Source of the DNA: Prevotella sp. CAG:1320 | GTDB taxonomy: Bacteria; Bacteroidota; Bacteroidia; Bacteroidales; Bacteroidaceae | DNA: 20,392 bases | Direction of reading: 5' to 3' | NCBI GenBank assembly: GCA_000435635.1 | Contig: FR882140.1 | Location: forward strand, 3,684-24,075 | Shown: positions 1-8,936 of the stretch, piece by piece | How the letters are laid out: every line of letters begins with the position of its first letter | Position numbering within the stretch: position 1 is the first letter of the stretch | Made by a program: the position numbers and the translations under genes | The notes under the pieces: generated by a model | What the model was told of the DNA's origin: nothing | The model's database searches: none | Seen by the model: only the letters and a program-made list of their open reading frames with translations

Positions 1-461
<461 letters not shown>

Positions 462-502
462 CTAATATTAATAAGTGAATAGTCTCTTTCTTTATTCTTG
501 CG

Positions 503-533
503 CGAAGTTAGCTTGTTTTCCTCAAACGACAAA
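503..533 (-). promoter_or_regulatory. Putative eno promoter (Bacteroidetes type)
   Basis: Reading the minus strand there is TTTG (533 to 530), a 19-bp spacer, then TAACTTCG (510 to 503). This fits the Bacteroidetes -33 TTTG / -7 TAnnTTTG pattern with one substitution in the -7 box. It lies about 48 bp upstream of the eno ATG and downstream of a strong terminator, so eno probably has an independent promoter. Confidence 0.55.
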
Positions 534-647
534 GACATTTGGCAAGTAATTTCAAGTCATTTTGTATTTTTTTATAATTCACTTTGCCCCCAAGGCCTAA
601 TGCCTCCGCAGATTAGCAAGTGGAGATGACACAAGAAAGAAACAACA

Positions 648-686
648 AGAAAAAAGCGTCGCGACTCTCGACGAGCCGCAACGCTT
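648..686 (-). terminator. Strong rho-independent terminator, minus strand
   Basis: On the minus strand, positions 686 to 654 form a 14-bp stem (AAGCGTTGCGGCTC against GAGTCGCGACGCTT, two G-T pairs) with a GTCGA loop, followed by a T-rich tail TTTTCTT (653 to 647). It lies about 260 bp beyond the ispF stop codon, farther than expected for an ispF terminator, and ends the candidate small RNA described separately. Confidence 0.8.
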
Positions 687-834
687 CCGGAATTATGTTA
701 AACGTTGAATTTCTTCTAAAGAAAGACAGTCTCGCGACTCTCTTTGCTATCTGTTTAACAATCTTACCTTAACCTAATAACTAAAAACCTAAATCTATAT
801 TACTACTAACCTAAACAATCTATCAACCTTTTGA
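654..834 (-). ncRNA. Candidate small structured RNA of about 180 nt
   Basis: Seen: a promoter-like pair lies just upstream (840-871) and a strong terminator at the end (648-686). No ATG occurs in any minus-strand frame of the interval. The transcript would contain a 6-bp hairpin at its 5' end (821-836), an AU-rich stretch with recurring UUAGG (about 757-820), and an 8-bp perfect stem joining 753-760 to 696-703. That stem encloses a hairpin with a GCGA tetraloop (722-745) and a second hairpin UUUCUU-UAG-AAGAAA just beyond it. Inferred: an independent noncoding transcript between ispF and eno. Alternatives are an ispF 3' UTR or a product processed from it. I cannot assign a known RNA family. 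Confidence 0.5.
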
Positions 835-839
835 TACCG

Positions 840-871
840 CGAAGATAGGGCAAATCTATATACCCCGCAAA
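840..871 (-). promoter_or_regulatory. Putative promoter for the candidate small RNA
   Basis: Minus strand: TTTG (871 to 868), 20-bp spacer, TATCTTCG (847 to 840), a good match to the Bacteroidetes -33/-7 pattern. Expected transcription start is about 833-835. A second -7-like box, TAGATTTG (858 to 851), lacks a suitably placed -33 element. Confidence 0.5.
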
Positions 872-948
872 CTTTTCCACTTAAATTAGCGATATTTTCC
901 CTATTTTTTGACTTAAATCAACCTGGAAGAGATAAGCGCGACGCATTT

Positions 949-1428
949 TCACGTTTTCTCTATCAAAACAGTCGCATAGGCGGAAATGCCCTCCTGCCTT
1001 CCAGTGAAACCCAACTTCTCGGTCGTAGTGGCCTTGATAGAGATATTTTCCTCGTCTGTCCCCATCACTTGAGCCAAACAAGCCTTCATGGCGGGAATAT
1101 GTGGGTTGAGCTTAGGCCGCTCTGCGCATATCGTGGCATCTATATTGCCCACTATATAACCCTTAGTGGCTATGAGGTCTATCACCTTGGCGAGAAGTAT
1201 CTTGGAATCTATATCCTTGGTCTCGGCGGCATTGTCCGGAAAGTGGTAGCCTATGTCTCTCATGTTGGCGGCACCCAGTAACGCATCACAAATGGCATGT
1301 ATCAGCACATCAGCGTCGCTGTGTCCCAGCAGTCCCAACGAATAATCCAGCTTGATGCCGCCAAGCCACAATTCCCTTCCTGTCACCAAACGGTGCACGT
1401 CATATCCAAAACCTACCCTGATTTTCAT
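949..1428 (-). CDS. ispF: 2-C-methyl-D-erythritol 2,4-cyclodiphosphate synthase
   Basis: Non-mevalonate isoprenoid pathway enzyme that cyclises CDP-ME 2-phosphate to MEcPP with release of CMP; it acts as a trimer with a zinc ion. The 159 residues match the usual family length. Visible family motifs are GFGYDVHRL at residues 7-15 (Asp and His zinc ligands), GHSDADVLIHAICDALLGAA from about 35 (third zinc ligand His), FPDN near 63, and TTTEKLGFTGRQEGI near the C-terminus, which binds the CDP moiety. The gene follows porV after 17 nt on the same strand and is probably the last gene of the FAH-porU-porV-ispF operon. No terminator is obvious directly after its stop codon. Confidence 0.96.
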   Translation of the reverse strand: MKIRVGFGYDVHRLVTGRELWLGGIKLDYSLGLLGHSDADVLIHAICDALLGAANMRDIGYHFPDNAAETKDIDSKILLAKVIDLIATKGYIVGNIDATICAERPKLNPHIPAMKACLAQVMGTDEENISIKATTTEKLGFTGRQEGISAYATVLIEKT

Positions 1429-1445
1429 ATCTCCAAGTTTTTCAG

Positions 1446-2597
1446 TTAACGAAACAAGTCCTTGATGCCATCCATGTCGAAAGCCAAAGTGAAACGCAAT
1501 GTCTGGTCAAGGGGATTGCTTTTGCTGGTGGCAATCACATAGCCGGCATCGAGGGAAAACACGTTCATCCGGAAGCCCGCGCCCGCCGTGAAATACTTGC
1601 GGTTGCCTTTGCTCATGCTCTCATGGTGATAACCCGCCCGCAGAGAGAACTTGTCGTTATAGACATACTCCGCGCCAATACCCCAATTGATTTCCTCCAG
1701 CTCCTCGGAGAAACCTCCCGGGGCATCGGTAAAGCTCTTGAATATACCACTGATGGCACTCACGTTGTCATACTCGCGATGCACACGCTCCTCGTAGACA
1801 GCGTTGTCTTCTCCTTCCTCCTGCACAGGAACCGTAGGTACCAGGTACTTGTTGAGGTCCACCGCCACGCTGAAACGGTTATATTCATCAATGGGCACCA
1901 TCAAAGCGGCACCCAGTCTGAGATTTGCGGGCAGAAACTGGCTGTATTCATCACCATCGAAAGTAATCTTGCTACCTATGTTGGAGATGTTGAGACCTAT
2001 ACCAAGTTGACATTCGCGAGGTCCTATATTGACATAGTCTTGGTAATAAGCCGCAATGTCAGCGGCGAAGGCCGAGGCGGGAGAAGTATCCTCCGAATAG
2101 TCAAAGCGCATATCGGAATATATCCAGCGCACGGCGGCCGCCAAAGAGAATTTCTCGCTCAACATCAAAGAATAGGCCACGTCAAGCGACATCTCGTAGG
2201 GATTGACGGTCATGTCATCAGACGTAACCTCCCCCAAGGAGAAATACCGCAAAGAGCCAGACACGGCGCTATGGTCTCCAATGCGGCAATAACCCGCCAT
2301 GTAAGCCAAGGCGATGTCGTTGACCAAAGAGCGAAGCCAAGGAGTATAATTGAGGGATATTCCCGCACGGGATATCGTAAAGGGATACTTGGCAGGGTTC
2401 CAATGCTGAGAGTTCACGTCTGGGTCTGTGGCGACACCGACATCGCCCATGGAACCTCCCCTGGCATCGGGAGCTATGGTTTGGGATATCACCGCGTACT
2501 CCACGGGATTAAAGACCGTCTTTTCTTGCGCCGAGACCGCAAAGCCACAACACAATAACGAGAAAGCCAGGATTATTCGCTTGAAGAAGGTTGTCAT
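1446..2597 (-). CDS. porV: PorV, type IX secretion outer-membrane shuttle protein
   Basis: The 383-residue protein has a signal peptide (MTTFFKRIILAFSLLCCGFAVSAQ, cleavage after about residue 23) followed by beta-barrel sequence. The segment ISQTIAPDARGGSMGDVGVATDPDVNSQHWNPAKYPF is characteristic of the PorV/LptO family (FadL-like barrel), and the end (TLRFTLAFDMDGIKDLFR) contains the terminal barrel strands. In Porphyromonas gingivalis PorV collects cargo from the secretion pore and presents it to PorU for sortase-like processing. It lies 48 bp downstream of porU on the same strand, the same pairing known from P. gingivalis. The related PorQ/PorP proteins are less likely given the N-terminal motif and the adjacent porU. 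Confidence 0.93.
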   Translation of the reverse strand: MTTFFKRIILAFSLLCCGFAVSAQEKTVFNPVEYAVISQTIAPDARGGSMGDVGVATDPDVNSQHWNPAKYPFTISRAGISLNYTPWLRSLVNDIALAYMAGYCRIGDHSAVSGSLRYFSLGEVTSDDMTVNPYEMSLDVAYSLMLSEKFSLAAAVRWIYSDMRFDYSEDTSPASAFAADIAAYYQDYVNIGPRECQLGIGLNISNIGSKITFDGDEYSQFLPANLRLGAALMVPIDEYNRFSVAVDLNKYLVPTVPVQEEGEDNAVYEERVHREYDNVSAISGIFKSFTDAPGGFSEELEEINWGIGAEYVYNDKFSLRAGYHHESMSKGNRKYFTAGAGFRMNVFSLDAGYVIATSKSNPLDQTLRFTLAFDMDGIKDLFR

Positions 2598-2645
2598 GCT
2601 CTTATATTATTATAAATAGGTATAACATAGAAACGGCCACCCGCC

Positions 2646-5600
2646 TTAATTATTGCCGAGAATGATGAGTTTGCGCGCCTGCGAGGCAGGCTTACTGCCA
2701 TCGGAAGAGACGAGCACTCGATAGATGTAGACACCAGTGCCCAGTTTACGGCCTCCATCTGCGGTCAGATCCCAGTCTACTGTATAGGCACCATCTGTTG
2801 ACACTCCCTTCTCGCTATGCGTCCACAACTTCCTGCCAGAGAAATCGTATAGCTCAATGGTGACATCCATTTGGCTGCTCATGCGGTCATGGCTGATGAT
2901 AAAGGTAGTTCCCGTAGTGGCAGGATTATCTGTGACATCCACGCCGAAGAGCTGTGGCTGCAAAGAGCGCACCACGTTAAAAGACAACTCCGTGGTGGAG
3001 GAATTATTGAGGATATCCCAAGCACGGAACTTCAATTTGTGTGGACCTGGTTCCAATTCGGGAATGCTGAAATATGTAGAGCCTTTGGTATAGGAACCAA
3101 AATCGTAAGTGAAGTTATCATTCAAGTTGTATGTTTTCGACGGATCTCCATCGATGACGAGTTGCAAGTCATGGCCAATGCCGTTGCCCGTGGTGTTTAT
3201 ACCATCCTTGTCCGTTATCTCCGCCACGAAATAGGGAGTGGTATTCACGTTGCCCCCATCTACGAAAGAAGAGGAATTGAGATAGCAATAGATGGAAGGG
3301 CCGATAGAGTCCGTACCATTGATATCACTACCTCCTAACATGAAATCGTCACAGTATCCATTAGCGGTCACGCTCTTGTCGTCACTCACGGCATAAAGAT
3401 TGAGCATGCCTCGTTCGTTAGCGTAATTAATGTCCTTGGCTACAGCGAAAGAAAAAGAAAATTCTCCGTTCTTCACATAATCAGAACCAGAAAACAATAC
3501 TTTCACGCGGTCGCGATACTTGAACGCGGTATCCGCCTCCTCGGCATTGTTAAGTTTGCAAACCACTAGTTCCTCCGCGTCTCTTACCGTAGCTGTCACC
3601 ATGCCATTAAAATCGGGATGACCCTCTATATGTCCCTTGACTGTCGCCGTACTGCCTGCCGAAAGCCATACTGGTTCAACGGATGAAACTGGAACTCCAT
3701 TGATAGAGTCTACCTCAATTTTGGCGACAGGTAGTCTCAAAGCCAGGGCAGGATCGCCCAAAAGCGTATATTGCAATTTGTTGGTAGTTCGGTCGGCACC
3801 CGTCGTTATCACTTCGTTCTTTGCCAATCGTTGTGCCTCGCCAACAGTAATAGGCGTGTCACTTCCGTCGCGGGAAAGCACATAACGCATGAAAGCACGG
3901 TTGATAGCCTTATTATATTGTATATATACCGTGCGAGTAGTGCCGAAAAAAGAAACGGCACCCCCCTTCCCGTTCAGTACCGCCGCCTCGCCAATGTTAG
4001 GCGACATACCATCAAACGGCATGATATCACATGAGGCAGTAACCCACAAGGGCAAATTCTCGTTGGTAAAGCTGGAAAAATCCGAGATATTCACCACCAT
4101 CTCATGAGATAAATGCGAATTGTCGCCATGCCCCACGTAGTCCATAATCAAAGCTCCCGCCTCTTGCTGTCGCCTAATAGCTTTGCTTGCGTCGGGATAG
4201 GCGTTGCCCGTAGCCGAGCTCTCACGCCGATAGGCATCCCACATTACCTTCTTGACCACATAGCCTGGATACAATTCCTCTATATCATCGCATACCAAAT
4301 TGGCATCGTGCATGTGGATGTTGTCATTACCGTCATCGGCCATCACCATGATAGTATTCTGCCAATCACCTGCGCTGGAGGCGTAAGCGATAACTTTATC
4401 AACCATGATTTGGGCATCACTGGCTGTAGAGACAGGAAATCTTCCTATCGCGATATCCGCCAACCCCAAAGCCAGCGCGGAGGAGCCATTGCCCGTAGTC
4501 AATCGCTCCTCATCATCCAACAGGGTATAGAAATCATCCGACACATAGCAATACACCCTGTTGAAGGAATTCTCACTCTCGTAACACAACAGATAATCGT
4601 CTGGATTCAGCTTCTCGCAGCTTGCGGTGAGCATGCGATTGTCCCACACGCCGTCACCAAAGAGCAAAAGATACTTGGGCATTTCTTCCTCGGTGGTAGC
4701 CCTGTCATAGAGCATCTTCATATAACGGCGATATGCCGTGGCATCAGGCGTTCCACTGGAAAACTCATTGTAAAGTTCATCGGCGGGCACGATGCGCACG
4801 CTCAGCCCATCATGGTTTTCATGAAAAGTCTTTAGCCGTTGGGCTTGCGTCATCAACTTGCCCGAGGCGGGAATAATGATGACCATATCCACCGCGGTGT
4901 CTGCGTGGCGGTCTTGGTTAGTGATATTGCAGACATACTCTGGCACGGCAGACACCTCGCTCAAATCGGGAGCGGGCATGGGCGTATCATAAGACATTGA
5001 GACGTAATCCAAGCGCATCGGGCCACCCTGGGTTACCAACAAGGAAACCACATCTTTGTCACGCAGGGTATTCAAGACATAAGTACCGGCGCTTTCTCCT
5101 CCCTCATCATACGAGGACAAAGAGGTACGAAGCGTGCCAACGATAGAATCATTGACACTAACCTGCACGCTACATGCGTTTCCAGCAGAGATATTGACAG
5201 AAAGCGTGCCACGTGTAGCTCCCTCATGATGGGTTAATACCACCTCTTGGGTATTGCCCAATGACACGCTAGTACCATCAAAAAGATTTCTGCCGCCGTT
5301 ATACCAACTATAGGCATCGTGTTCATAAAGTACATGGTAGTCATCAGGAGAGGGATAAAACACGCTGACAAAAGTCACGCTGTCTTGTGTGAGTGGCTCG
5401 GCATCACCCTGGGTAATGAAATAATAACCATAATCAGAATAAGGATTACGAGTGCGGCGAACAGCGGTGGGACTTTCCCAGCTTACGCTACCCTTGGCGT
5501 AAAAAAGTCTTCGGTCGCCATCTACGTAGAGAGGCACTTCTCGCAAGTCGTCAGTTTCCTTCAAATATTGTTCAGAAAGCACTTCATCCTGCAGATTGCC

Positions 5601-6206
5601 GCCATAGCCATAGACTCTCACCTTGGAAAGATCGGTAAAGCCCGCCTTCCGGATAAGACTTTCCGTCAATTGGTATACCCCCGTGGCAGGCACTCTGATT
5701 TTCGCCCAGTTACCTTGCGACAAGACAGAATGCTCTGCGTATCGATTGTCCCTATCCATTGAGGCGACTTCAGGAAGCGTTGCGGCAAGGGCTAAAGTTG
5801 CAGCTCTCGGCACAGCCGTGACACGCAACATGAAACTCACCAACCACTGCCACCTGTTGTCCCTATAGACCAAAGGGCAAAAATCGACAACCAGCGAGGC
5901 TTTTCTCCTGTTCAACGATATTCCTTGCCGCACCTCGGGAAGGCTGGGCAAAATATCTCCTGAGACTCGGTGATACGCGGCGACATCGGAAGCCGAGGCG
6001 TCAATAAACTCAGGATAGGTGATTTCCACGACATATGTAGAATCTTCATAGCCTTCTTCCAAGGGAATGGCGTAAGTGAAGTTTGGCAACAAGGAGTCTA
6101 TCTTCACCTCACCTGCGGTAAGATTGAAGAAGCGCGTTTGCGCGTTTGCCGCCATGGGCAGCAAGCAAAGCAATACAGCGACAATATGTCCCAGCGCACC
6201 TTTCAT
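2646..6206 (-). CDS. porU: PorU, type IX secretion system C25-type sortase
   Basis: The 1186-residue surface protein removes the C-terminal domain of type IX cargo and couples the cargo to anionic LPS. I chose ATG 6204-6206 because it starts a clear signal peptide (MKGALGHIVAVLLCLLPMAANAQ), although the frame is open 159 nt farther into the upstream FAH gene. A gingipain-like (C25) domain carries the catalytic His in DYVGHGDNSHLS (about His683) and Cys in LWVTASCDIM (about Cys726). The last roughly 90 residues form a FlgD-like immunoglobulin fold (IELYDFSGRKLW ... GTGVYIYRVLV) like a type IX C-terminal domain, which in PorU is reported to stay uncleaved. The start is only 4 nt after the FAH stop codon, implying translational coupling. 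Confidence 0.94.
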   Translation of the reverse strand: MKGALGHIVAVLLCLLPMAANAQTRFFNLTAGEVKIDSLLPNFTYAIPLEEGYEDSTYVVEITYPEFIDASASDVAAYHRVSGDILPSLPEVRQGISLNRRKASLVVDFCPLVYRDNRWQWLVSFMLRVTAVPRAATLALAATLPEVASMDRDNRYAEHSVLSQGNWAKIRVPATGVYQLTESLIRKAGFTDLSKVRVYGYGGNLQDEVLSEQYLKETDDLREVPLYVDGDRRLFYAKGSVSWESPTAVRRTRNPYSDYGYYFITQGDAEPLTQDSVTFVSVFYPSPDDYHVLYEHDAYSWYNGGRNLFDGTSVSLGNTQEVVLTHHEGATRGTLSVNISAGNACSVQVSVNDSIVGTLRTSLSSYDEGGESAGTYVLNTLRDKDVVSLLVTQGGPMRLDYVSMSYDTPMPAPDLSEVSAVPEYVCNITNQDRHADTAVDMVIIIPASGKLMTQAQRLKTFHENHDGLSVRIVPADELYNEFSSGTPDATAYRRYMKMLYDRATTEEEMPKYLLLFGDGVWDNRMLTASCEKLNPDDYLLCYESENSFNRVYCYVSDDFYTLLDDEERLTTGNGSSALALGLADIAIGRFPVSTASDAQIMVDKVIAYASSAGDWQNTIMVMADDGNDNIHMHDANLVCDDIEELYPGYVVKKVMWDAYRRESSATGNAYPDASKAIRRQQEAGALIMDYVGHGDNSHLSHEMVVNISDFSSFTNENLPLWVTASCDIMPFDGMSPNIGEAAVLNGKGGAVSFFGTTRTVYIQYNKAINRAFMRYVLSRDGSDTPITVGEAQRLAKNEVITTGADRTTNKLQYTLLGDPALALRLPVAKIEVDSINGVPVSSVEPVWLSAGSTATVKGHIEGHPDFNGMVTATVRDAEELVVCKLNNAEEADTAFKYRDRVKVLFSGSDYVKNGEFSFSFAVAKDINYANERGMLNLYAVSDDKSVTANGYCDDFMLGGSDINGTDSIGPSIYCYLNSSSFVDGGNVNTTPYFVAEITDKDGINTTGNGIGHDLQLVIDGDPSKTYNLNDNFTYDFGSYTKGSTYFSIPELEPGPHKLKFRAWDILNNSSTTELSFNVVRSLQPQLFGVDVTDNPATTGTTFIISHDRMSSQMDVTIELYDFSGRKLWTHSEKGVSTDGAYTVDWDLTADGGRKLGTGVYIYRVLVSSDGSKPASQARKLIILGNN

Positions 6207-6210
6207 ACGA

Positions 6211-6828
6211 TTATTTACAGTTAAACTCCAATACCTTACGGTCTTCCAAATAGCCCTCCAAATGATCATTGACATGCACAGGACCCACTCCCGCGGGTGT
6301 ACCTGTGTAAAGTATATCTCCTGTTTTGAGCGTAAAATACTGACTGATATAGGAGATAATCTCATCTACCCGATACAGCATGTCGCTCGTACAACCTTCC
6401 TGCATGGTATTGCCATTGATATCCAAATGGAAATGGATAGCCTGTATGTCACGGAACTTGGCTATGTCAACCCATTCTCCCAAAGCCGCCGAGCCGTCAA
6501 AACCCTTGCACAACTCCCACGGATTGCCCTCCTGGCGGAGTTTGGCTTGCAACTCTCTGGCAGTGAAATCAATGCCCACGGTCACCGCGTCATAATAGCG
6601 ATGGGCAAAACGCGGGGAGATAGTTTTCCCCAGCCTGCAAATGCGCACCACCACCTCTGTCTCATAGTCTATCCGCCCCATATGGTCGGGTATGAAAAAA
6701 GGCTTGTGATCCTTGAGCAACGCCGAGTCCGCCTTGGTGAAGATGACGGGGTTCTCTGGTTTAGATAACGTGCCGTGCAACTCTTTATTGTGCAAGGCAT
6801 AATTCATTCCAATGGCGAAAATCTTCAT
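6211..6828 (-). CDS. Fumarylacetoacetate hydrolase-family protein (FAHD1/YcgM-like)
   Basis: Small single-domain FAH-superfamily enzyme of 205 residues, probably cytoplasmic and metal dependent. Relatives hydrolyse or decarboxylate acylpyruvates or oxaloacetate; the actual substrate here cannot be read from sequence. Metal-ligand positions are visible as YETE (Glu56, Glu58) and GIDFTARE (Asp87), followed by a WELCKGFDGSAALGEW lid region and the family motif LYTGTPAGVGP near residues 175-185. The ATG at 6826-6828 is preferred over an upstream in-frame ATG at 6886-6888 because it begins the family core MKIFAIGMNY, has AGGAG upstream, and avoids overlapping the tsf terminator. It is the first gene of the porU operon, with no evident metabolic link to secretion. 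Confidence 0.87.
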   Translation of the reverse strand: MKIFAIGMNYALHNKELHGTLSKPENPVIFTKADSALLKDHKPFFIPDHMGRIDYETEVVVRICRLGKTISPRFAHRYYDAVTVGIDFTARELQAKLRQEGNPWELCKGFDGSAALGEWVDIAKFRDIQAIHFHLDINGNTMQEGCTSDMLYRVDEIISYISQYFTLKTGDILYTGTPAGVGPVHVNDHLEGYLEDRKVLEFNCK

Positions 6829-6850
6829 TTCTTTCTCCTTTCCATTCTTG

Positions 6851-6902
6851 AAAATAAAAAAGGAGTTAGGGAGCAAGCTTTCGCTCAAACTCCTTAACTC
6901 CC
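6851..6902 (-). terminator. Terminator of the rplM-rpsI-rpsB-tsf operon
   Basis: Minus strand: GGAGTTA at 6901-6895 pairs with TAACTCC at 6868-6862, with additional inner GGAG/CTCC and GAGC/GCTC pairing, followed by TTTTTTATTTT (6861 to 6851). A smaller hairpin (TTCCC/GGGAA, 6914-6929) lies between the tsf stop codon and this one. The T-tract begins only about 25 bp before the FAH start codon, so the FAH-porU operon depends on readthrough or on a promoter I could not identify in this short gap. Confidence 0.85.
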
Positions 6903-6932
6903 ATTTATCCTAATTCCCGTAAAAGGGAACGC

Positions 6933-7931
6933 TTACTCAGCTACCAAGGTGAAACGCTTGAAAGCGATTACCTTCAGGTCTTTGTTCTGCTTGGCGAGAT
7001 ACTCGGAAACGCTCTCCTTGTCGCCATCGCCAAATTGGAACTCCTGGTCTACGAGACAGCTTTCCTTGAAGAACTTTGCCATACGGCCCTTGGCGATGTT
7101 CTGCACCATCTGCTCGGGCAAATTGGCGGCTTTCTGCTCAGCGGTCTCCTTCTTCAACTGACGAATCTTGTCAGCGTCCTCAGCGGTGATGTTACCCTTG
7201 CGGATACCTTCCTCCAGGTGCTCCTCGCTCTCGCAGATATAAGCGTTATAGCCAGCTTTCTTGATAGCGGCGGCCACGGCCTTCTCTATCTGCTCTTCCT
7301 TGGTCTTCTGGACAGCCAACTCAAACTCCTTGGCTTTCAACTCCTCGGATACGGAAGCCTCATCAAGCGCGATGGGCTTCATGGCAGCCACCTGCATGGC
7401 CACCTTGTGAGCGGGCTCCACTGCTTCGATATTGGTCTGCACCATGGTACAAAGAGTGTGCTTGCCCATGTGGTCATATACCTCGATGTTGTCACCCTCC
7501 AGGAAGTTGTAGCCGTCCAGCTCCATCTTCTCGCCAGTAACACCAGAGCGATGCTTTACGGTAGTCTCCGCGTCCTCACCATTAGCGAGCTTCAACGCTT
7601 TCACCTCGTCCAGGCTCTGAGCCTTGGCGGCGATAGCGGCATCAAGAATCTCTTCGGTCATCTTGATGAAGTCCGCGCCATTGGCCACGAAGTCGGTCTC
7701 GCACTTCACTGCCACCATAGCGGCAAAGCCGTCTACCTTCTTCACGAGCACACAACCATTGGAAGTCTCGCGGTCAGAGCGCTTGGCGGCAATGGCAAGG
7801 CCACGCTCACGCACCAGCTCTATCGCTCTCTCTATATTGCCATCAGCCTCGGTCAAAGCCTTCTTGCAGTCTGCCAGACCAGCGCCGGTCATCTTGCGAA
7901 GCTTTTGGATATCAGCTATTGTAACAGCCAT
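6933..7931 (-). CDS. tsf: Translation elongation factor Ts
   Basis: Guanine-nucleotide exchange factor for EF-Tu, cytoplasmic. The 332 residues begin MAVTIADIQKLRKMTGAGLADCKKAL, containing the UBA-like N-terminal domain, and residues 75-87 carry the conserved AVKCETDFVAN segment whose Asp-Phe pair inserts into EF-Tu. The C-terminal part contains EQMVQNIAKGRMAKFFKESCLVDQEF, a typical EF-Ts signature. It follows rpsB by 44 nt on the same strand, the near-universal rpsB-tsf arrangement, and is the last gene of the ribosomal-protein operon. Confidence 0.98.
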   Translation of the reverse strand: MAVTIADIQKLRKMTGAGLADCKKALTEADGNIERAIELVRERGLAIAAKRSDRETSNGCVLVKKVDGFAAMVAVKCETDFVANGADFIKMTEEILDAAIAAKAQSLDEVKALKLANGEDAETTVKHRSGVTGEKMELDGYNFLEGDNIEVYDHMGKHTLCTMVQTNIEAVEPAHKVAMQVAAMKPIALDEASVSEELKAKEFELAVQKTKEEQIEKAVAAAIKKAGYNAYICESEEHLEEGIRKGNITAEDADKIRQLKKETAEQKAANLPEQMVQNIAKGRMAKFFKESCLVDQEFQFGDGDKESVSEYLAKQNKDLKVIAFKRFTLVAE

Positions 7932-7975
7932 AATCTTTGATATTAGTTTTAATTAATAAATGTATTGGGACATTA

Positions 7976-8815
7976 TTACTCGGCCGCGGGTGCCTCTGCG
8001 GCAGGAGCCTCAGCGACGGGAGCCGCTTCTTTTGCGGGCTCATCCTTACGAGCCTTGCGGGCACGCTTGGGTCTGTCAGCCACTTCCTCTGCTTGCTCAG
8101 CAGCTGCCTTCTCGTCCGCACGCTCCACCTTGCGCTCCTCCAAGCCCTCTGCGATAGCGCCGCATATGGCGTTGAGCACTGTCTCGATGCTGTCTTTTGC
8201 GTCATCGTTAGCGGGAATCATGTAGTCAATGCCACGAGGGTCAGAGTTGGTGTCCACCATAGCGAACACGGGAATACCCAGGCGATTGGCCTCTTTCACG
8301 GCGATATGCTCCTTGAGCACGTCTACCACGAAAAGTGCGCTAGGCAGGCGAGACAAGTCAGCGATAGAACCCAGGTTCTTCTCCAACTTCGCGCGCTGGC
8401 GGCTAATCTGCAACAGCTCGCGTTTAGACAGGTTAGAGAAAGTACCATCGTTCATCAACTTATCTATGTTTGCCATTTTCTTCACGGCCTTACGGATGGT
8501 GGGGAAGTTGGTGAGCATACCACCTGGCCAACGCTCTATTACGTAAGGCATGTTTACAGACGCGGCTTTCTCGGCCACGATGTCCTTAGCTTGTTTTTTA
8601 GTAGCGACAAACAAGATTTTCTTGCCAGACTTGGCGATGCCCTTCAAAGCCTCTGCGGCCTCGTCTATCTTGGCTACGGTCTTGTTGAGATCGATGATGT
8701 GTATGCCATTGCGCTCCATGAAGATATAAGGAGCCATGGCGGGGTTCCACTTACGACGCAGGTGACCGAAATGGCAACCAGCCTGCAGTAATTGGTCGAA
8801 TGTTGTTCTAGACAT
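7976..8815 (-). CDS. rpsB: 30S ribosomal protein uS2
   Basis: Small-subunit ribosomal protein of 279 residues. Diagnostic segments are [20 protein letters not shown] (from about residue 13), [57 protein letters not shown] and [14 protein letters not shown]. The core ends near residue 228 and is followed by a low-complexity Ala/Glu/Lys-rich tail with repeated PAAEA, an extension common in Bacteroidetes uS2. It precedes tsf on the same strand. The 121-nt gap before it, after rpsI, is longer than others in this operon and may hold a regulatory leader. Confidence 0.98.
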   Translation of the reverse strand: MSRTTFDQLLQAGCHFGHLRRKWNPAMAPYIFMERNGIHIIDLNKTVAKIDEAAEALKGIAKSGKKILFVATKKQAKDIVAEKAASVNMPYVIERWPGGMLTNFPTIRKAVKKMANIDKLMNDGTFSNLSKRELLQISRQRAKLEKNLGSIADLSRLPSALFVVDVLKEHIAVKEANRLGIPVFAMVDTNSDPRGIDYMIPANDDAKDSIETVLNAICGAIAEGLEERKVERADEKAAAEQAEEVADRPKRARKARKDEPAKEAAPVAEAPAAEAPAAE

Positions 8816-8936
8816 TGTTCTTTGTTTTTTGTGTTATTGTTTACTTTCCTTTTAATTCTTGTTAGAACCAGCCCCTGGGTAGTTCCTGGGAAAGGAAATC
8901 CCACAGGCTTGGATGCTAAACGTAGTCCAGCGCGAA
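8816..8936 (-). promoter_or_regulatory. Possible structured leader of rpsB (weak)
   Basis: This 121-nt gap between rpsI and rpsB can form a bulged hairpin on the minus strand (907 to 885 in the 8800s/8900s: CCT-GT-GGGA paired to TCCC-AGG) followed by further C/G-rich complementary blocks (CCCAGG, GGGGCTGG), then an A-rich stretch before the start codon. No Bacteroidetes-type promoter was found in it. Autogenous uS2 leaders exist in other bacteria, but I see no decisive motif here. Confidence 0.3.

Noticed and set aside
757..820. Telomere-like CCTAA repeat
   Set aside because: CCTAA occurs only about four times, irregularly spaced in A/T-rich sequence. It is part of the candidate RNA's AU-rich segment, not a true tandem repeat.
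1623..2558. 311-codon plus-strand frame opposite porV, and the 301-codon frame at 7035-7940 opposite tsf
   Set aside because: Antisense shadows of well-supported genes, without motifs or promoters.
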